A program made the position numbers and the translations under genes. Of a DNA stretch of 64,000 nucleotides, positions 26,141-34,632 are shown piece after piece (within the stretch, counting starts at the first letter, position 1; each line of letters begins with the position of its first letter). The notes beneath the pieces were generated by a model that searched no databases, was not told the origin of the DNA, and was given only the letters and a program-made list of their open reading frames with translations. Source of the stretch: Paractinoplanes durhamensis. Its GTDB lineage: Bacteria > Actinomycetota > Actinomycetes > Mycobacteriales > Micromonosporaceae. Location: contig NZ_BOML01000040.1 of the NCBI RefSeq assembly GCF_016862175.1, positions 62,001 to 126,000 on the forward strand. The letters run 5' to 3'.

Positions 26141-26701
26141 ATGACCGACATGCCGTCACGTCAAGAGGTGCTGCTCGACGCCGCCATCGCGGTGCTGGGC
26201 AGTGCAGGGCCCCGCCGGCTCACCCATCGGGCGGTCGACGCGGCCGCCGGTTTGCCCGCCGGCTCGGCGTCGAACTACTTCAAGACCAGGGATGCGCTGG
26301 TCAACGCGATGGCGGCGCGGTTCGTGGAGCGGGAGCAGGCGATCTGGGCGACCCTGACCGGGCTGGTGGTGCCGCGCACTCCCGCGGAACTGGCGGTCGC
26401 CCTCGCCGCGTTCGTCCGGCGGGCGGTCGAGGCAGACCGGGTGATGACCATCGCCCGATATGGCCTGTTCCTCGAGGCCGCCCTGCACCCCGAGGCCCAC
26501 CGCACACTGGCCGACTCGGCCCGGGAGATCCGCCGGTTCGGGGCGCAGTGGCTGCGGGCGGTCGGCGCGGCCGACCCGGAAACGGCCTGCGAGCTCATCC
26601 TCGACCAGATGGACGGCATGATCCTGCACCAGTTGGCCTACCCCGACCCGGCGCTCGATCTGGAGCGGCGGCTGGACACCGTGGTCCGGGCGTACACCTG
26701 A
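26141..26701 (+). CDS. TetR-family transcriptional regulator
   Basis: 186 residues. The N-terminal helix-turn-helix is clear (THRAVDAAAGLPAGSASNYF, about residues 27-46), and the C-terminal domain resembles the TetR_C_17/C_31 type seen in small actinobacterial regulators. The first ATG abuts the operator half-site, so the transcript is probably leaderless; a second ATG three codons later is possible. It likely represses the divergent monooxygenase and itself. Confidence 0.92.
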   Translation: MTDMPSRQEVLLDAAIAVLGSAGPRRLTHRAVDAAAGLPAGSASNYFKTRDALVNAMAARFVEREQAIWATLTGLVVPRTPAELAVALAAFVRRAVEADRVMTIARYGLFLEAALHPEAHRTLADSAREIRRFGAQWLRAVGAADPETACELILDQMDGMILHQLAYPDPALDLERRLDTVVRAYT

Positions 26702-26729
26702 ATCGCTCTTTCCTATGTAGAGTTTGATC

Positions 26730-27518
26730 GTGGATCGCATTGACACGTCGGTGGCGCACCCGGCCCGTCGATACAACTACTGGCTGGGCGGCAAGGACCA
26801 CTTCGCCGCCGATCGCGAGTCGGGTGACCTGCACGCGAAGGCATTCCCGACAGTCCGGATCGCCGCTCGGGAAAACCGCGACTTCCTCCGGCGAAGCGTG
26901 CGTTTCCTGGCCGAGTCCGGCATCCGCCAGTTCCTCGACATCGGCACCGGCCTGCCGGTGCCGGACAACACGCACGAGATCGCGCAGCGCATCGACCCGA
27001 CGTCCCGGGTCCTCTACGTCGACAACGACCCGATCGTGATGACGCACTCGCGCGCGCTGACCATCGGCAGCCCGACCGGCCGCACCGGCTATGTGGAAGC
27101 CGACCTGCGCTCGCCCGAGGTCATTCTCGAAGCCCCGGAGCTGCGGGCCGTGCTCAACTTGCAGGAGCCGGTGGGCTTGCTGCTGGTCGCCGTGCTGCAC
27201 TTCCTGCACGACGACACCCAGGCGCAAGGGATCGTCCGCACCCTGCTCGCCGCACTCCCACCCGGCAGCTACCTGGTGGCTAGCAACCTGACCCTCGACT
27301 ACGCATCGCCGGAGCAGGTGGCCAAGCACAAGGAACTGTTGGCCTCGGGCCGCACCGACGCCCGGGCCCGCAACAGCGCCGAGTTCGGCAGTTTCTTCAC
27401 CGACTTGGAGCTCGTGTCACCCGGCATCGTCGCGGTCAGCGATTGGCGCCCGGAGTCAGACGAGCGACCAACGGCGGCCGACGTCTCCATCTACGGAGCA
27501 GTAGGCCGAACCACCTGA
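26730..27518 (+). CDS. SAM-dependent methyltransferase, DUF574 family
   Basis: 262 residues from the GTG of VDRIDTSVAHPAR, the usual family start; a TTG two codons earlier is also possible. The family signature YNYWLGGKDHFAADRE lies at the N-terminus, the SAM site QFLDIGTGLPVPDNTHE near 70, and the acidic strand VLYVDNDPIVMTHSRAL follows. These proteins (Methyltransf_19) are abundant in actinobacteria, often many copies per genome, with unknown substrates; some act in natural-product pathways. Confidence 0.9.
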   Translation: MDRIDTSVAHPARRYNYWLGGKDHFAADRESGDLHAKAFPTVRIAARENRDFLRRSVRFLAESGIRQFLDIGTGLPVPDNTHEIAQRIDPTSRVLYVDNDPIVMTHSRALTIGSPTGRTGYVEADLRSPEVILEAPELRAVLNLQEPVGLLLVAVLHFLHDDTQAQGIVRTLLAALPPGSYLVASNLTLDYASPEQVAKHKELLASGRTDARARNSAEFGSFFTDLELVSPGIVAVSDWRPESDERPTAADVSIYGAVGRTT

Positions 27519-27520
27519 AC

Positions 27521-27600
27521 CCCGCCGTCACCCGTCCCGCCGTCCCGCCGTCACCCGTCCCGCGGTGGCCCGTCCCGCGGCGGCCCGTCCCACGGCGGGC
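27521..27600. repeat. 15-bp tandem repeat after the methyltransferase stop
   Basis: Units CCCGCCGTCACCCGT, a partial unit, CCCGCCGTCACCCGT, CCCGCGGTGGCCCGT and CCCGCGGCGGCCCGT, then a decayed copy. The array begins 3 bp after the TGA of the methyltransferase gene. Confidence 0.85.
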
Positions 27601-27724
27601 AGGCCGATGCCCCAGAAGCGTGACCCGGCGCGGCCCTCACCCCTGAGGTCCAACCCTCGATGGGTGTTCGTCCTTCAGTCCCCTGCCCGACGATCTCACC
27701 GGGCCGCTTCCGGAATGGGAACGT

Positions 27725-29356
27725 CTACGCGATGGCCGGCGCCGGAGTGATCGGCTCCGGAACCGGGCGGACGCGAGGTGCCGACCAGATGGCCGCGTTC
27801 AGGGCGGCCCAGGCGGCGCCGATCAGAACCGCCGCCACCGTCTCGCTCGTGCGGCTCCAGCCCAGATAGACCCAGGCCCCGGCGCACGTCGCCACGTAGA
27901 TCGCCGCCACGGTCCAGACCGTAACCCGCCACTTCCAGGGCAGATGCCCGGCGAGCATCCAGGCGAGCAGCCCCACCGCACCGGCAAGTTGAGCGGTGTG
28001 CCCGGCCGCCATCGACGCCATCGCACCCGCCACCTCGAACGGGATGTACCCGTCGAATTCCGAGGCCGCCGGAAAGACGACCGAGACGGGCGTCTGCAGC
28101 GTTTCCCAGGCCGGCGGCGTAGCCAGGTAGTAGGCGGCCGCCAGCAGGACGATCGGCAGCACCGGCCCGACCGCCGTGAGCAGCCCGACGTCGGCCCCGC
28201 GCCGCCGCCGCATCCACCACCAGCGCACCACCGAGACCACCGCCGCGACCGCGAACAGCACGCCAGGATCGGCAAAGGTAGCCGCGTCCAGCGCGAAGAG
28301 ATAGCCGTCCGATGTCCACTGAGACCGGGCCCAGTTCGAGATCGCCACGTCCGCGTCCCCCAGCCCACTGAACCGCACTACCAGCGGCACCACCACGACA
28401 AGCACCGTGGCCAGCGAGAAGAGCGCCACAGCACCGAGCGCCAGGTCAACCAGCGGCCCAGCCGCACTACGCCCAGGCCGGAACCGGCCGAAGCCCCGCA
28501 ACACCCCGACCCGCCCGGCAATCGCCCCCAGCGACCGCGCGAACGCCGGAGCCGCAATGGTCCCGCGCTCCGACCCGAGCGAACTCGCCGCCCCAACCCG
28601 GCGACCCGCCACTCCAACTCGGCGCCCGGTCGCCCCAGCCCAGCGATCCACCGCTCCAGGCCGGCGACTCGCCGTCCCGGCCCGGCGATCCGCAGCCCGG
28701 CGCCCGGTCGTCCCAGCCTGGCGGTCCGTCCTGAGCGTGTGGAACGGCCGCGGGTGACGGCCGATCCAGCGCCCGACCAGAATCAGGGCCACGACGATCG
28801 TGGCGAGAGCGGCCAGCGCGCCCCCGGCGCGACCGGCCCGGGCCGCCAGCAGGTCGTAGGAGGCCCCCGCCAGATAACTGGCCCCCACCATCCACAGTGC
28901 CCACAGAACCGCGGCAGGCGCGTGCCAAGCGGCGAATCGGCGGTAGCGAACCCCGTTCATCCCCGCCAGCCGAGGAACGAGGGTGCGAGCCCCGACGATC
29001 CACTGACCAAGGAAGATCGCCCGACCACCCTGAGAGGTGAAGAGCCGCTCCGCCCGATTCCACCGCTTGTCCCCGATCCAGCGCCCGAGCCGGGTGGACC
29101 GCACCCGAGCCCCACGCCGCCGCCCCGAGTGAAAGGCGACCGTGCCGCCGAACACCGCGGCCGCCACCCCCACCAGCAGCGCCGGGACGATCCGCACCGC
29201 GCCGGCGTTGGCCAGCAGACCAAGCGCTATCAGCGCAGTGGCGGCCGGCAGCACCAGCCCGGCGACGACCGCCGACTCCGCCGCCACCAGCCCAGCGACC
29301 ACCGCATACACCAGAACCGGGGGAAGACCACCGAGCAGATCGTTGAGCACGGGCAT
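27725..29356 (-). CDS. DedA-PAP2 fusion membrane protein
   Basis: 543 residues from the ATG of MPVLNDLL; a TTG twelve codons upstream is the other choice. The N-terminal 200 residues are a DedA/SNARE-associated domain (VAAESAVVAGLVLPAA, then FLGQWIVGARTLVPRLAGMNGVRY, split across loops), a family linked to undecaprenyl-phosphate and phospholipid flipping. An Arg-rich linker of about 60 residues built from TGRRA/AGRRVG repeats follows. The C-terminal half has five or six helices in the PAP2 order, but its motifs are weak: AAGHTAQ stands where PSGHT is expected and SRTSETVAA lacks the catalytic His. The phosphatase part is probably inactive or altered. Confidence 0.82.
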   Translation of the reverse strand: MPVLNDLLGGLPPVLVYAVVAGLVAAESAVVAGLVLPAATALIALGLLANAGAVRIVPALLVGVAAAVFGGTVAFHSGRRRGARVRSTRLGRWIGDKRWNRAERLFTSQGGRAIFLGQWIVGARTLVPRLAGMNGVRYRRFAAWHAPAAVLWALWMVGASYLAGASYDLLAARAGRAGGALAALATIVVALILVGRWIGRHPRPFHTLRTDRQAGTTGRRAADRRAGTASRRPGAVDRWAGATGRRVGVAGRRVGAASSLGSERGTIAAPAFARSLGAIAGRVGVLRGFGRFRPGRSAAGPLVDLALGAVALFSLATVLVVVVPLVVRFSGLGDADVAISNWARSQWTSDGYLFALDAATFADPGVLFAVAAVVSVVRWWWMRRRRGADVGLLTAVGPVLPIVLLAAAYYLATPPAWETLQTPVSVVFPAASEFDGYIPFEVAGAMASMAAGHTAQLAGAVGLLAWMLAGHLPWKWRVTVWTVAAIYVATCAGAWVYLGWSRTSETVAAVLIGAAWAALNAAIWSAPRVRPVPEPITPAPAIA

Positions 29357-29490
29357 GCCCGTGACGCTAGGCAGCCCATCCGTCACCCTCAATCGGTGAT
29401 GGCCCCTAAGTCACACCCAGCCCCGCCACGCTGCGCGTGATCGGCGGGCAAGCGGCTTCGGCGGTGCTGCTGGCGGGGTATGACTGGGTG

Positions 29491-30129
29491 ATGGACATCC
29501 TCGTAGCCGGCGGCCACGGCCAGATCGCCCTCCGCCTGTTGAAACTGCTCGCCGCCGACGGGCACACCGCGCGCGGCCTGATCCGCAAACCCGAGCAGGC
29601 CGCGGACCTCACCGCCGTCGGCGCCGTCCCGGTGATCGGCGACCTGGAGAACGACCCGTCGCTGGCGCCCTACGTGAAGGGCTCCGACGCCGTGGTCTTC
29701 GCGGCCGGCGCAGGCCCAGGCAGCGGCCCGGCCCGCAAACGAACGGTCGACCTCGGCGGCGCGATCAAACTGGCCGACGCGGCCATGTCCGAGGGCGTGA
29801 CCCGCTACGTCATGGTCTCCTCGATCGGAGCCCAGGACCCGTCGAGCGCCGGCCCGACCATGCAGCCTTACCTGGAGGCAAAGGCGGAAGCCGACGCCTA
29901 CGTCATCGGCAGCGGTCTCGACTGCACGATCGTCCGCCCCGGCAGCCTGACCGACGACCCCGGAACCGGCCTGGTGACCGTCACCCGTGACCTGGGCAAT
30001 CGAGGCCCAGTCCCGCGCGACGACGTGGCCGCCGTCCTGGCCGCCTGCCTCGTCACCCCGACCACCATCGGCGTCACCTTCGAACTGTTCGCCGGCGACA
30101 CCCCGATCCCCGAAGCCCTGAAGCTGTAG
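29491..30129 (+). CDS. atypical SDR, NAD(P)H-binding protein
   Basis: 212 residues from the ATG of MDILVAGGHG; the open frame extends 18 codons further up without similarity. It shows the N-terminal glycine motif AGGHGQIA, DLENDPSLAPYVKGSDAVVFAAGAG and MVSSIGAQDP, the pattern of YwnB/YhfK-type atypical short-chain dehydrogenases (NAD(P)-bd_13). These bind NADPH and act on small molecules or as stress-related reductases; the substrate is unknown. It is divergent from the DedA-PAP2 gene. Confidence 0.9.
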   Translation: MDILVAGGHGQIALRLLKLLAADGHTARGLIRKPEQAADLTAVGAVPVIGDLENDPSLAPYVKGSDAVVFAAGAGPGSGPARKRTVDLGGAIKLADAAMSEGVTRYVMVSSIGAQDPSSAGPTMQPYLEAKAEADAYVIGSGLDCTIVRPGSLTDDPGTGLVTVTRDLGNRGPVPRDDVAAVLAACLVTPTTIGVTFELFAGDTPIPEALKL

Positions 30130-30210
30130 CCAGGCGCCAGCCGCAGCCGCGGCGCCGGGCGCCGCAGCCGCCGAAGGTGTGGCTGGTGCTGCAGCTGTAG
30201 CCGGTCGCCG
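30122..30210. repeat. duplicated gene 3' end with palindrome between the copies
   Basis: AGCTGTAGCC, which contains the TAG stop of the SDR gene, recurs 71 bp downstream at 30193, and both copies continue with a similar GCGCC/TCGCC stretch. Between them lies the palindrome GCGGCGCC-G-GGCGCCGC (30149-30165), a possible bidirectional terminator for the convergent YqeY-like gene. Confidence 0.55.
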
Positions 30211-30227
30211 AGGCTGCAATCGGCCGC

Positions 30228-30581
30228 CTACAGGTGGGCGGCCAGGGCGCGGGCTTCGCTGCGCAGTTGCTCCGCGCGGTCCGGGTGGCCGGACCGGTCG
30301 TAGTCGTCGGCGACCGTCTCCCGTTCGGTCACCTCCGCCCGCACGATCTGCTCGACCTCCTGGTCGCTCAGTGCGCGCCGCGCCACCTCGGTGGCACCCA
30401 CACCGATCGGCACCGCCTCGATGGCCTGGCCGCCCGCCGCACCCTCCGCCGGCACCACCGCCTCGGCGTTGTCGATCGCCGCCAAGGTGGCGCGCAACGC
30501 CGTAGTGGCGACCCGATCGCGAGCTTTCATGGCGGCCGGCAGCGCCTTCCGAAGCCGGTCCCGCAGCGAGCTGTCCGTCAT
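30228..30581 (-). CDS. GatB/YqeY domain protein
   Basis: 117 residues from the ATG of MTDSSLRD; the upstream open frame is Arg-rich and unlikely. The helical YqeY pattern is present: LRDRLRKALPAAMKARD at the start, TTALRATLAAIDNAEAV, then VARRALSDQEVEQIVRAEV and a final RSEARALAAHL. YqeY resembles the tail domain of the GatB amidotransferase subunit, which binds tRNA, but the function of stand-alone members is not known. Confidence 0.9.
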   Translation of the reverse strand: MTDSSLRDRLRKALPAAMKARDRVATTALRATLAAIDNAEAVVPAEGAAGGQAIEAVPIGVGATEVARRALSDQEVEQIVRAEVTERETVADDYDRSGHPDRAEQLRSEARALAAHL

Positions 30582-30752
30582 GCTCGCGACGGTAGCGATC
30601 GCGCCGCGCCCGCAACATCGCTTTTCGCGGACGTGACCTCGACGGTCTCGCAGTGGCCTCCGCAGCGACTGCCGGGCCATGACGTCGCCACGTCGCCAGG
30701 GCCGGGGAGGCCGGCAGGCTGCTCTCTGCAGTTGTCAAAGAACTGCTGTTGG

Positions 30753-31631
30753 TCAGCTGCTGCCGAACTCTCGCCGGCAGTGCGGCAGCAGCGCGGAAAG
30801 TGCGGGGCCCGCCCGTGGTCGCCACACCAGAGCGAGCAGCGCTGGAACGTCTATCCCGGTGATCGGCACGGCCACCAGACCAGGGTGGACCGCGGCCATC
30901 GACTCGCTGAGCACGGCAACTCCCATGCCGCGCGCGGCCAACTCGGCCACTGCGCCGGGTGCCGATGCGACCAGCACGACATCCGGAACGAAGCCCGCGG
31001 TCACACACGCATCGTCGAAAGCGGCGCGGATACCGGTCCCCTCGGGCAACGTGACGAGAGGATAGGACATCAAGTCGGCGAGTGGTAAGCCCTTCGATCC
31101 CGCAAGCGGCGAGTCGGGCGGGACGAGCGCGATCAGGCCCTCGTCGGCGACCACGTGCGCGCTCAGGTGTTCCGGTACCGCGCCGGCTACGCCGACCAGG
31201 GCGATGTCGGCGGTCCCGGCGATCACCGCGGCGATCAGATTGTCGGAGTTGGCTTCCACGATCTCGAGCTCGATCGCCGGGTGCTCACGGTGGAACGCGG
31301 CCAGCGCGGCGAACAGGGGCGTGACCTCGCAGCCGGTCACCATCCCGACCGTCAGGTGGCCCCGAACGAGCCCCTTGACCTCGTCGATCGCCTCGCGGAG
31401 GTCGGCAGCGGCGTCGAGGGCCGCCCGGGCGTAGGGCAGGGCGGCCGCGCCCGCCGCGGTGAGTCGCGCGATCCGGCCCGACCGGTCGATGAGCTCCGCG
31501 CCCAACTCGGTTTCCAAGGCCTTGACCTGGGCACTTACTCCGGACTGGCTGATGTGCACGCGCTCGGCGGCACGGGTGAAGTTGGCTTCCTCGGCCACCG
31601 CGAGGAAGTACTCGAGCTGACGCAGTTCCAT
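30753..31631 (-). CDS. LysR-family transcriptional regulator
   Basis: 292 residues: a standard N-terminal winged helix-turn-helix (ELRQLEYFLAVAEEANFTRA, then RVHISQSGVSAQVKALE) and a C-terminal periplasmic-binding-like effector domain (about 90-290). It is divergent from the SnoaL-like gene at 31702 with 70 bp between starts, the classic placement for a LysR regulator and its target. The AT-rich middle of that gap (about 31640-31660) should hold the binding site. Confidence 0.94.
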   Translation of the reverse strand: MELRQLEYFLAVAEEANFTRAAERVHISQSGVSAQVKALETELGAELIDRSGRIARLTAAGAAALPYARAALDAAADLREAIDEVKGLVRGHLTVGMVTGCEVTPLFAALAAFHREHPAIELEIVEANSDNLIAAVIAGTADIALVGVAGAVPEHLSAHVVADEGLIALVPPDSPLAGSKGLPLADLMSYPLVTLPEGTGIRAAFDDACVTAGFVPDVVLVASAPGAVAELAARGMGVAVLSESMAAVHPGLVAVPITGIDVPALLALVWRPRAGPALSALLPHCRREFGSS

Positions 31632-31701
31632 AACCGCAGATTCTAGTTCCTACAAAAATCATGCGTTGGACTTCTTGAACCGCTGCGAGCAAGGTGGAGA
31701 C

Positions 31702-32067
31702 ATGACCGAACGCGAAAAGGCTCTTAAGCCGGAAGACCTGACCCGCTTGTTCGTCGAGCGCGCCAACGCGAAGGACGCCGAGGGCCTCGCCCTTCTCTAC
31801 GAGGAGGACGCGGTCATGGCCTACCCGCCCGGGCAGCAGACCGTGGGCCGCGCGGCGATCCAGAAGCTGTGGGAGGGGGCGCTGCCGCACATGCCGGCGT
31901 TCGAGCCGGAGCAGCCGCTGCCCACTCTGATCAGCGGCGACTTGGCCCTGACCGCGACCCCGCCGAAAGACGGCTCGGGCGCCCGGGCCCAGGTGGTTCG
32001 CCGTCAGCCCGACGGCAGCTGGCTGCGAGTGCTCGACCAGCCGGAGTTCCAGAAACCGACCAGCTGA
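31702..32067 (+). CDS. SnoaL-like / NTF2-fold protein
   Basis: 121 residues from an ATG with AAGGTGGAG upstream. The cone-shaped NTF2-like fold is recognisable from LTRLFVERANAKDAEGLALLY, then EEDAVMAYPPG and the terminal VLDQPEF. Related proteins (DUF4440/SnoaL) include ketosteroid-isomerase-like enzymes and ligand-binding proteins. The substrate is unknown. Probably controlled by the divergent LysR regulator. Confidence 0.85.
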   Translation: MTEREKALKPEDLTRLFVERANAKDAEGLALLYEEDAVMAYPPGQQTVGRAAIQKLWEGALPHMPAFEPEQPLPTLISGDLALTATPPKDGSGARAQVVRRQPDGSWLRVLDQPEFQKPTS

Positions 32068-32083
32068 CCGAGACCAGCTGACC
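32058..32083. repeat. 14-bp direct duplication across the stop codon
   Basis: GACCAGCTGACC occurs at 32058-32069, including the TGA stop of the SnoaL-like gene, and again 14 bp later at 32072-32083. Confidence 0.8.
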
Positions 32084-32199
32084 CGGCGGCCAGGGAGTGG
32101 CGTCGTCGTCGACCGGTGCAAGTCTGCCGGCCGTCCGGCGGCCGAGAAGTTCGGGGCCGCGGCCCGGCTGCCCTGGGGGACAGGCAACCGGACCGCGAG

Positions 32200-32283
32200 G
32201 GGTGGATCGGGGGATGGATCCCGGGGTGGATCGCAGCGTGGATCCCGGAGTGGGTCCCGGGGTGGGTCCCGGGGTGGATCAGA
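32200..32283. repeat. 12-bp tandem repeat running into the rpf-like stop codon
   Basis: Seven consecutive 12-bp units of the type GGGTGGATCCCG (plus strand). The last unit overlaps the stop codon (TCA on the plus strand, 32279-32281) of the gene on the minus strand, so on the mRNA the array starts exactly at the TGA. Units differ by one to four bases. Confidence 0.92.
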
Positions 32284-32986
32284 GTGCGATGTGCTGACCG
32301 GGGAAGATCAGGTTGGGGTTGCTGATGGTGCTGCGGTTCAGCTGGTAGAGGGTGTGCCAGCCGCCGTTGACGTGGTTCTTCGTGGCGATGGCCGCCAGCG
32401 TGTCGCCGGAGCGGACGACGTACTGCTTGCCGATGGCCTTCACGGTCGTCGACCGGGTGACCTTGGGGGTGACCGCCTTGCGCGGCGTCGTGGGGGACGA
32501 CTTCTTGGTCGCCTTGTGAGCCGACGACTTCGAGGACGACTTCGAGGACGACTTGGCAGTCGACTTCGAGGAGGACTTCGAGCCGCTCGTGTTGGTGCTC
32601 TTGTAGTGCTTCGACGAACCGGCCTTCTTGCCGCACACCGGCCACGCGCCGATGCCCTGGCCGGAAAGCACCTTCTCGGCGATCCGGATCTGCTCCGGCT
32701 TGCTTGCCTTGTTGGCGGTGCCGGCGTACTTCGTGCCGCCGTAGGCCCGCCACGTGCTGCGGCTGAACTGCAGGCCGCCGTAGTAGCCGTTGCCGGTGTT
32801 GATGCTCCAGTTGCCGCCCGACTCGCACTGCGCGACCGCGTCCCAGTTCACACTGGACGCCAGCGCCGGCGAGGCCGGGCCCAACAGGGCGGCTGTGCCC
32901 GCGACACCGGCGGCCGTGAGGCCGAGCGCCAGGCGGGCGTGCTTGCTGACCCGCGAAACGCGGGCATGCTTGTGGATCTGTGCCAT
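32279..32986 (-). CDS. Rpf-like muralytic protein with LysM domain
   Basis: 235 residues from an ATG with GGAGG nine bases upstream. A signal peptide (about 15-44, ending SPALASS) precedes a transglycosylase-like resuscitation-promoting-factor domain (about 45-120): VNWDAVAQCESGGNWSINTG with the catalytic Glu, GYYGGLQFSRSTW and the closing Cys pair. A Lys/Ser-rich linker built of KSSSKS repeats follows, then a C-terminal LysM domain (YVVRSGDTLAAIA and PNLIFPGQHIAL). Family role: cleavage of peptidoglycan glycan strands during regrowth or spore germination. The long leader carries a c-di-AMP riboswitch. Confidence 0.95.
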   Translation of the reverse strand: MAQIHKHARVSRVSKHARLALGLTAAGVAGTAALLGPASPALASSVNWDAVAQCESGGNWSINTGNGYYGGLQFSRSTWRAYGGTKYAGTANKASKPEQIRIAEKVLSGQGIGAWPVCGKKAGSSKHYKSTNTSGSKSSSKSTAKSSSKSSSKSSAHKATKKSSPTTPRKAVTPKVTRSTTVKAIGKQYVVRSGDTLAAIATKNHVNGGWHTLYQLNRSTISNPNLIFPGQHIAL

Positions 32987-33002
32987 GACAGAAAAACCTC
33001 CA

Positions 33003-33175
33003 CGCCTACGAGGTCAGCTGTCGGGTTCGGGCTGAGGTGCCCGGCCGCTCCTGGCGGCTTCACCCCGAGGCGCGCGAATCGCGCGCCGAGGAACTTGGGT
33101 CCCCCGCTCCCTGCCACGGGTTCGAGATCCGGTGGGCGGCGGCAGGAACTCGGCGTTCCGCCCAACGGTGCCCAC
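33003..33175 (-). promoter_or_regulatory. ydaO-type cyclic di-AMP riboswitch
   Basis: Read on the minus strand, the leader of the rpf-like gene has the conserved blocks of the ydaO/yuaA class in order: GGCGGAACGCCGAG, GGCAGGGAGCGGGGGACCC, a variable hairpin with perfect GGCGCGCGA/TCGCGCGCC arms, GGGGTGAAGCCGCC, and the distal GCACCTCAGCCCGAACCCG with ACAGCTGACCTCGTAGGCG. In actinobacteria this RNA precedes cell-wall hydrolase genes and turns expression off when c-di-AMP is high. The end of the aptamer is only about 13 nt from the ribosome site. Exact boundaries are approximate. Confidence 0.93.
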
Positions 33176-33372
33176 GTTCGCGGGACCGGGCCGACGGTAG
33201 CCACGAGGAACGGACATCGACCAAGCGTGAAGGGGTGATGGTGACGTTCTTCTCACCGATTGAGCTATTTGATCTTTCTTTACGGTGAGAATGACCGATA
33301 CGTGATGATCCTGAATTACCGATCGGTAACTTGTCGGGCCACGGCCCGAAACCTGATGCAGAATCGGCAACC

Positions 33373-34611
33373 ATGAGCGAGTTCGTCCGCGATCACGACA
33401 TCGTCGTCTACGGTGCGTCCGGCTTTGTCGGCGTGCTGGTGGCGAAATACCTGGCCGAGCACGCACCGGCCGGCACCAGGGTGGCCCTGGCCGGCCGTTC
33501 CGAGACGAAGCTCGCCGAGGTCAAGCAGCGTCTCGGCGTTGATTGGCCGGTCCTGGTGGCCGACGCCGACGATGCCCCGGCCCTGGCCAAGCTCGCCGAG
33601 TCCGCCCGCGTCGTGATCACCACGGTCGGGCCGTATGCGAAGTTCGGCAAGGCGGTCGTGGGTGCGTGCGCGGCGGCCGGCACCGACTACGTCGACCTGA
33701 CCGGCGAGGTGCTGTTCGCCCGGCAGAGCATCGACGACAACCACGAGCTGGCCCGGTCGACCGGCGCGCGGATCGTGCACTCGTGCGGGTTCGACTCGAT
33801 CCCGTCCGATCTCGGGGTGCACGTGCTCGATCAGCAGGTCAAGGCGGACGGAGCTGGCGAGCTGGCCGACACCACGCTGGTGGTCACCAGCCTGCGCGGT
33901 GGGATCAGCGGCGGCACGATCGACTCGATGCGCCATCAGCTCGATGTCGTCAAGAAGGACCGCAAGCTGCGTCGGGTGGCCGCCAGCCCCTACTCGTTGA
34001 GCCCCGACCGGGCGGCCGAGCCCGACCTGGGCCGGCAGGACGACGTCGCCACCCTGAACGGGCCGGACATCAATCCGCGGCTGCGGGGCACGCTCGCGCC
34101 GTTCGTGATGGCCTCCTACAACACCCGGGTGGTGCGGCGCAGCAACGCACTGCGGGACTGGACCTACGGCCGGCAGTTCCGCTACCGGGAGGCGATGAGT
34201 GTGGGCGCGTCGCCGCTGTCTCCGGTGATCGCGTTCGCCACCAAGCTCGGCCTGGGCGCCCTGATCGTGGGGCTGTCCATGCCACCGACCCGATTCCTGC
34301 TCGACCGGATGCTGCCCAAGCCGGGGGAGGGGCCGAGCGAGCAGGCCCGCAACTCGGGTCACTTCACGATGGACCTGTTCACCACGACCACGACGGGCGA
34401 GCGGTACACGGCGCGGGTTCGGGCCAAGGGCGACCCCGGCTACGCGGCGACCGCCGTCATGCTCGGCGAGTCGGCGCTCGCTCTGGTCCACGACCGCGAC
34501 GCCCTGCCGCCGGTCGAGGGCGGCGTCCTCACCCCCGCCACCGCGCTCGGCGACGCCCTGGTCAGCCGGCTTCGAGCGGCCGGAATGGAGATTTCCGCGC
34601 GCAAATGCTGA
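33373..34611 (+). CDS. saccharopine dehydrogenase-like / trans-acting enoyl reductase family protein
   Basis: 412 residues from the ATG of MSEFVRDHD; the frame stays open 14 codons upstream. The N-terminal NAD(P)-binding motif VVYGASGFVGVLVAKYLAEH and downstream VVITTVGPYAKFGKAVVGAC, DYVDLTGE and HSCGFDSIPSDLG match the Sccpdh_NADP group that includes mycobacterial Rv2449c and the enoyl reductase Rv2953, which works with polyketide synthases on phthiocerol/phenolglycolipids. One hydrophobic segment near 290 suggests membrane contact. No PKS is nearby, so the role in this organism is open. Confidence 0.9.
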   Translation: MSEFVRDHDIVVYGASGFVGVLVAKYLAEHAPAGTRVALAGRSETKLAEVKQRLGVDWPVLVADADDAPALAKLAESARVVITTVGPYAKFGKAVVGACAAAGTDYVDLTGEVLFARQSIDDNHELARSTGARIVHSCGFDSIPSDLGVHVLDQQVKADGAGELADTTLVVTSLRGGISGGTIDSMRHQLDVVKKDRKLRRVAASPYSLSPDRAAEPDLGRQDDVATLNGPDINPRLRGTLAPFVMASYNTRVVRRSNALRDWTYGRQFRYREAMSVGASPLSPVIAFATKLGLGALIVGLSMPPTRFLLDRMLPKPGEGPSEQARNSGHFTMDLFTTTTTGERYTARVRAKGDPGYAATAVMLGESALALVHDRDALPPVEGGVLTPATALGDALVSRLRAAGMEISARKC

Positions 34612-34632
34612 CCGCACCACCGCCTGGGAGGG

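Noticed and set aside
28590..28720. Possible mobile or regulatory repeat
   Set aside because: It is the coding sequence of the Arg-rich linker of the DedA-PAP2 protein; the repeats are in frame.
32200..32283. Possible CRISPR array
   Set aside because: The units are contiguous 12-bp repeats without spacers, and no cas genes are present.
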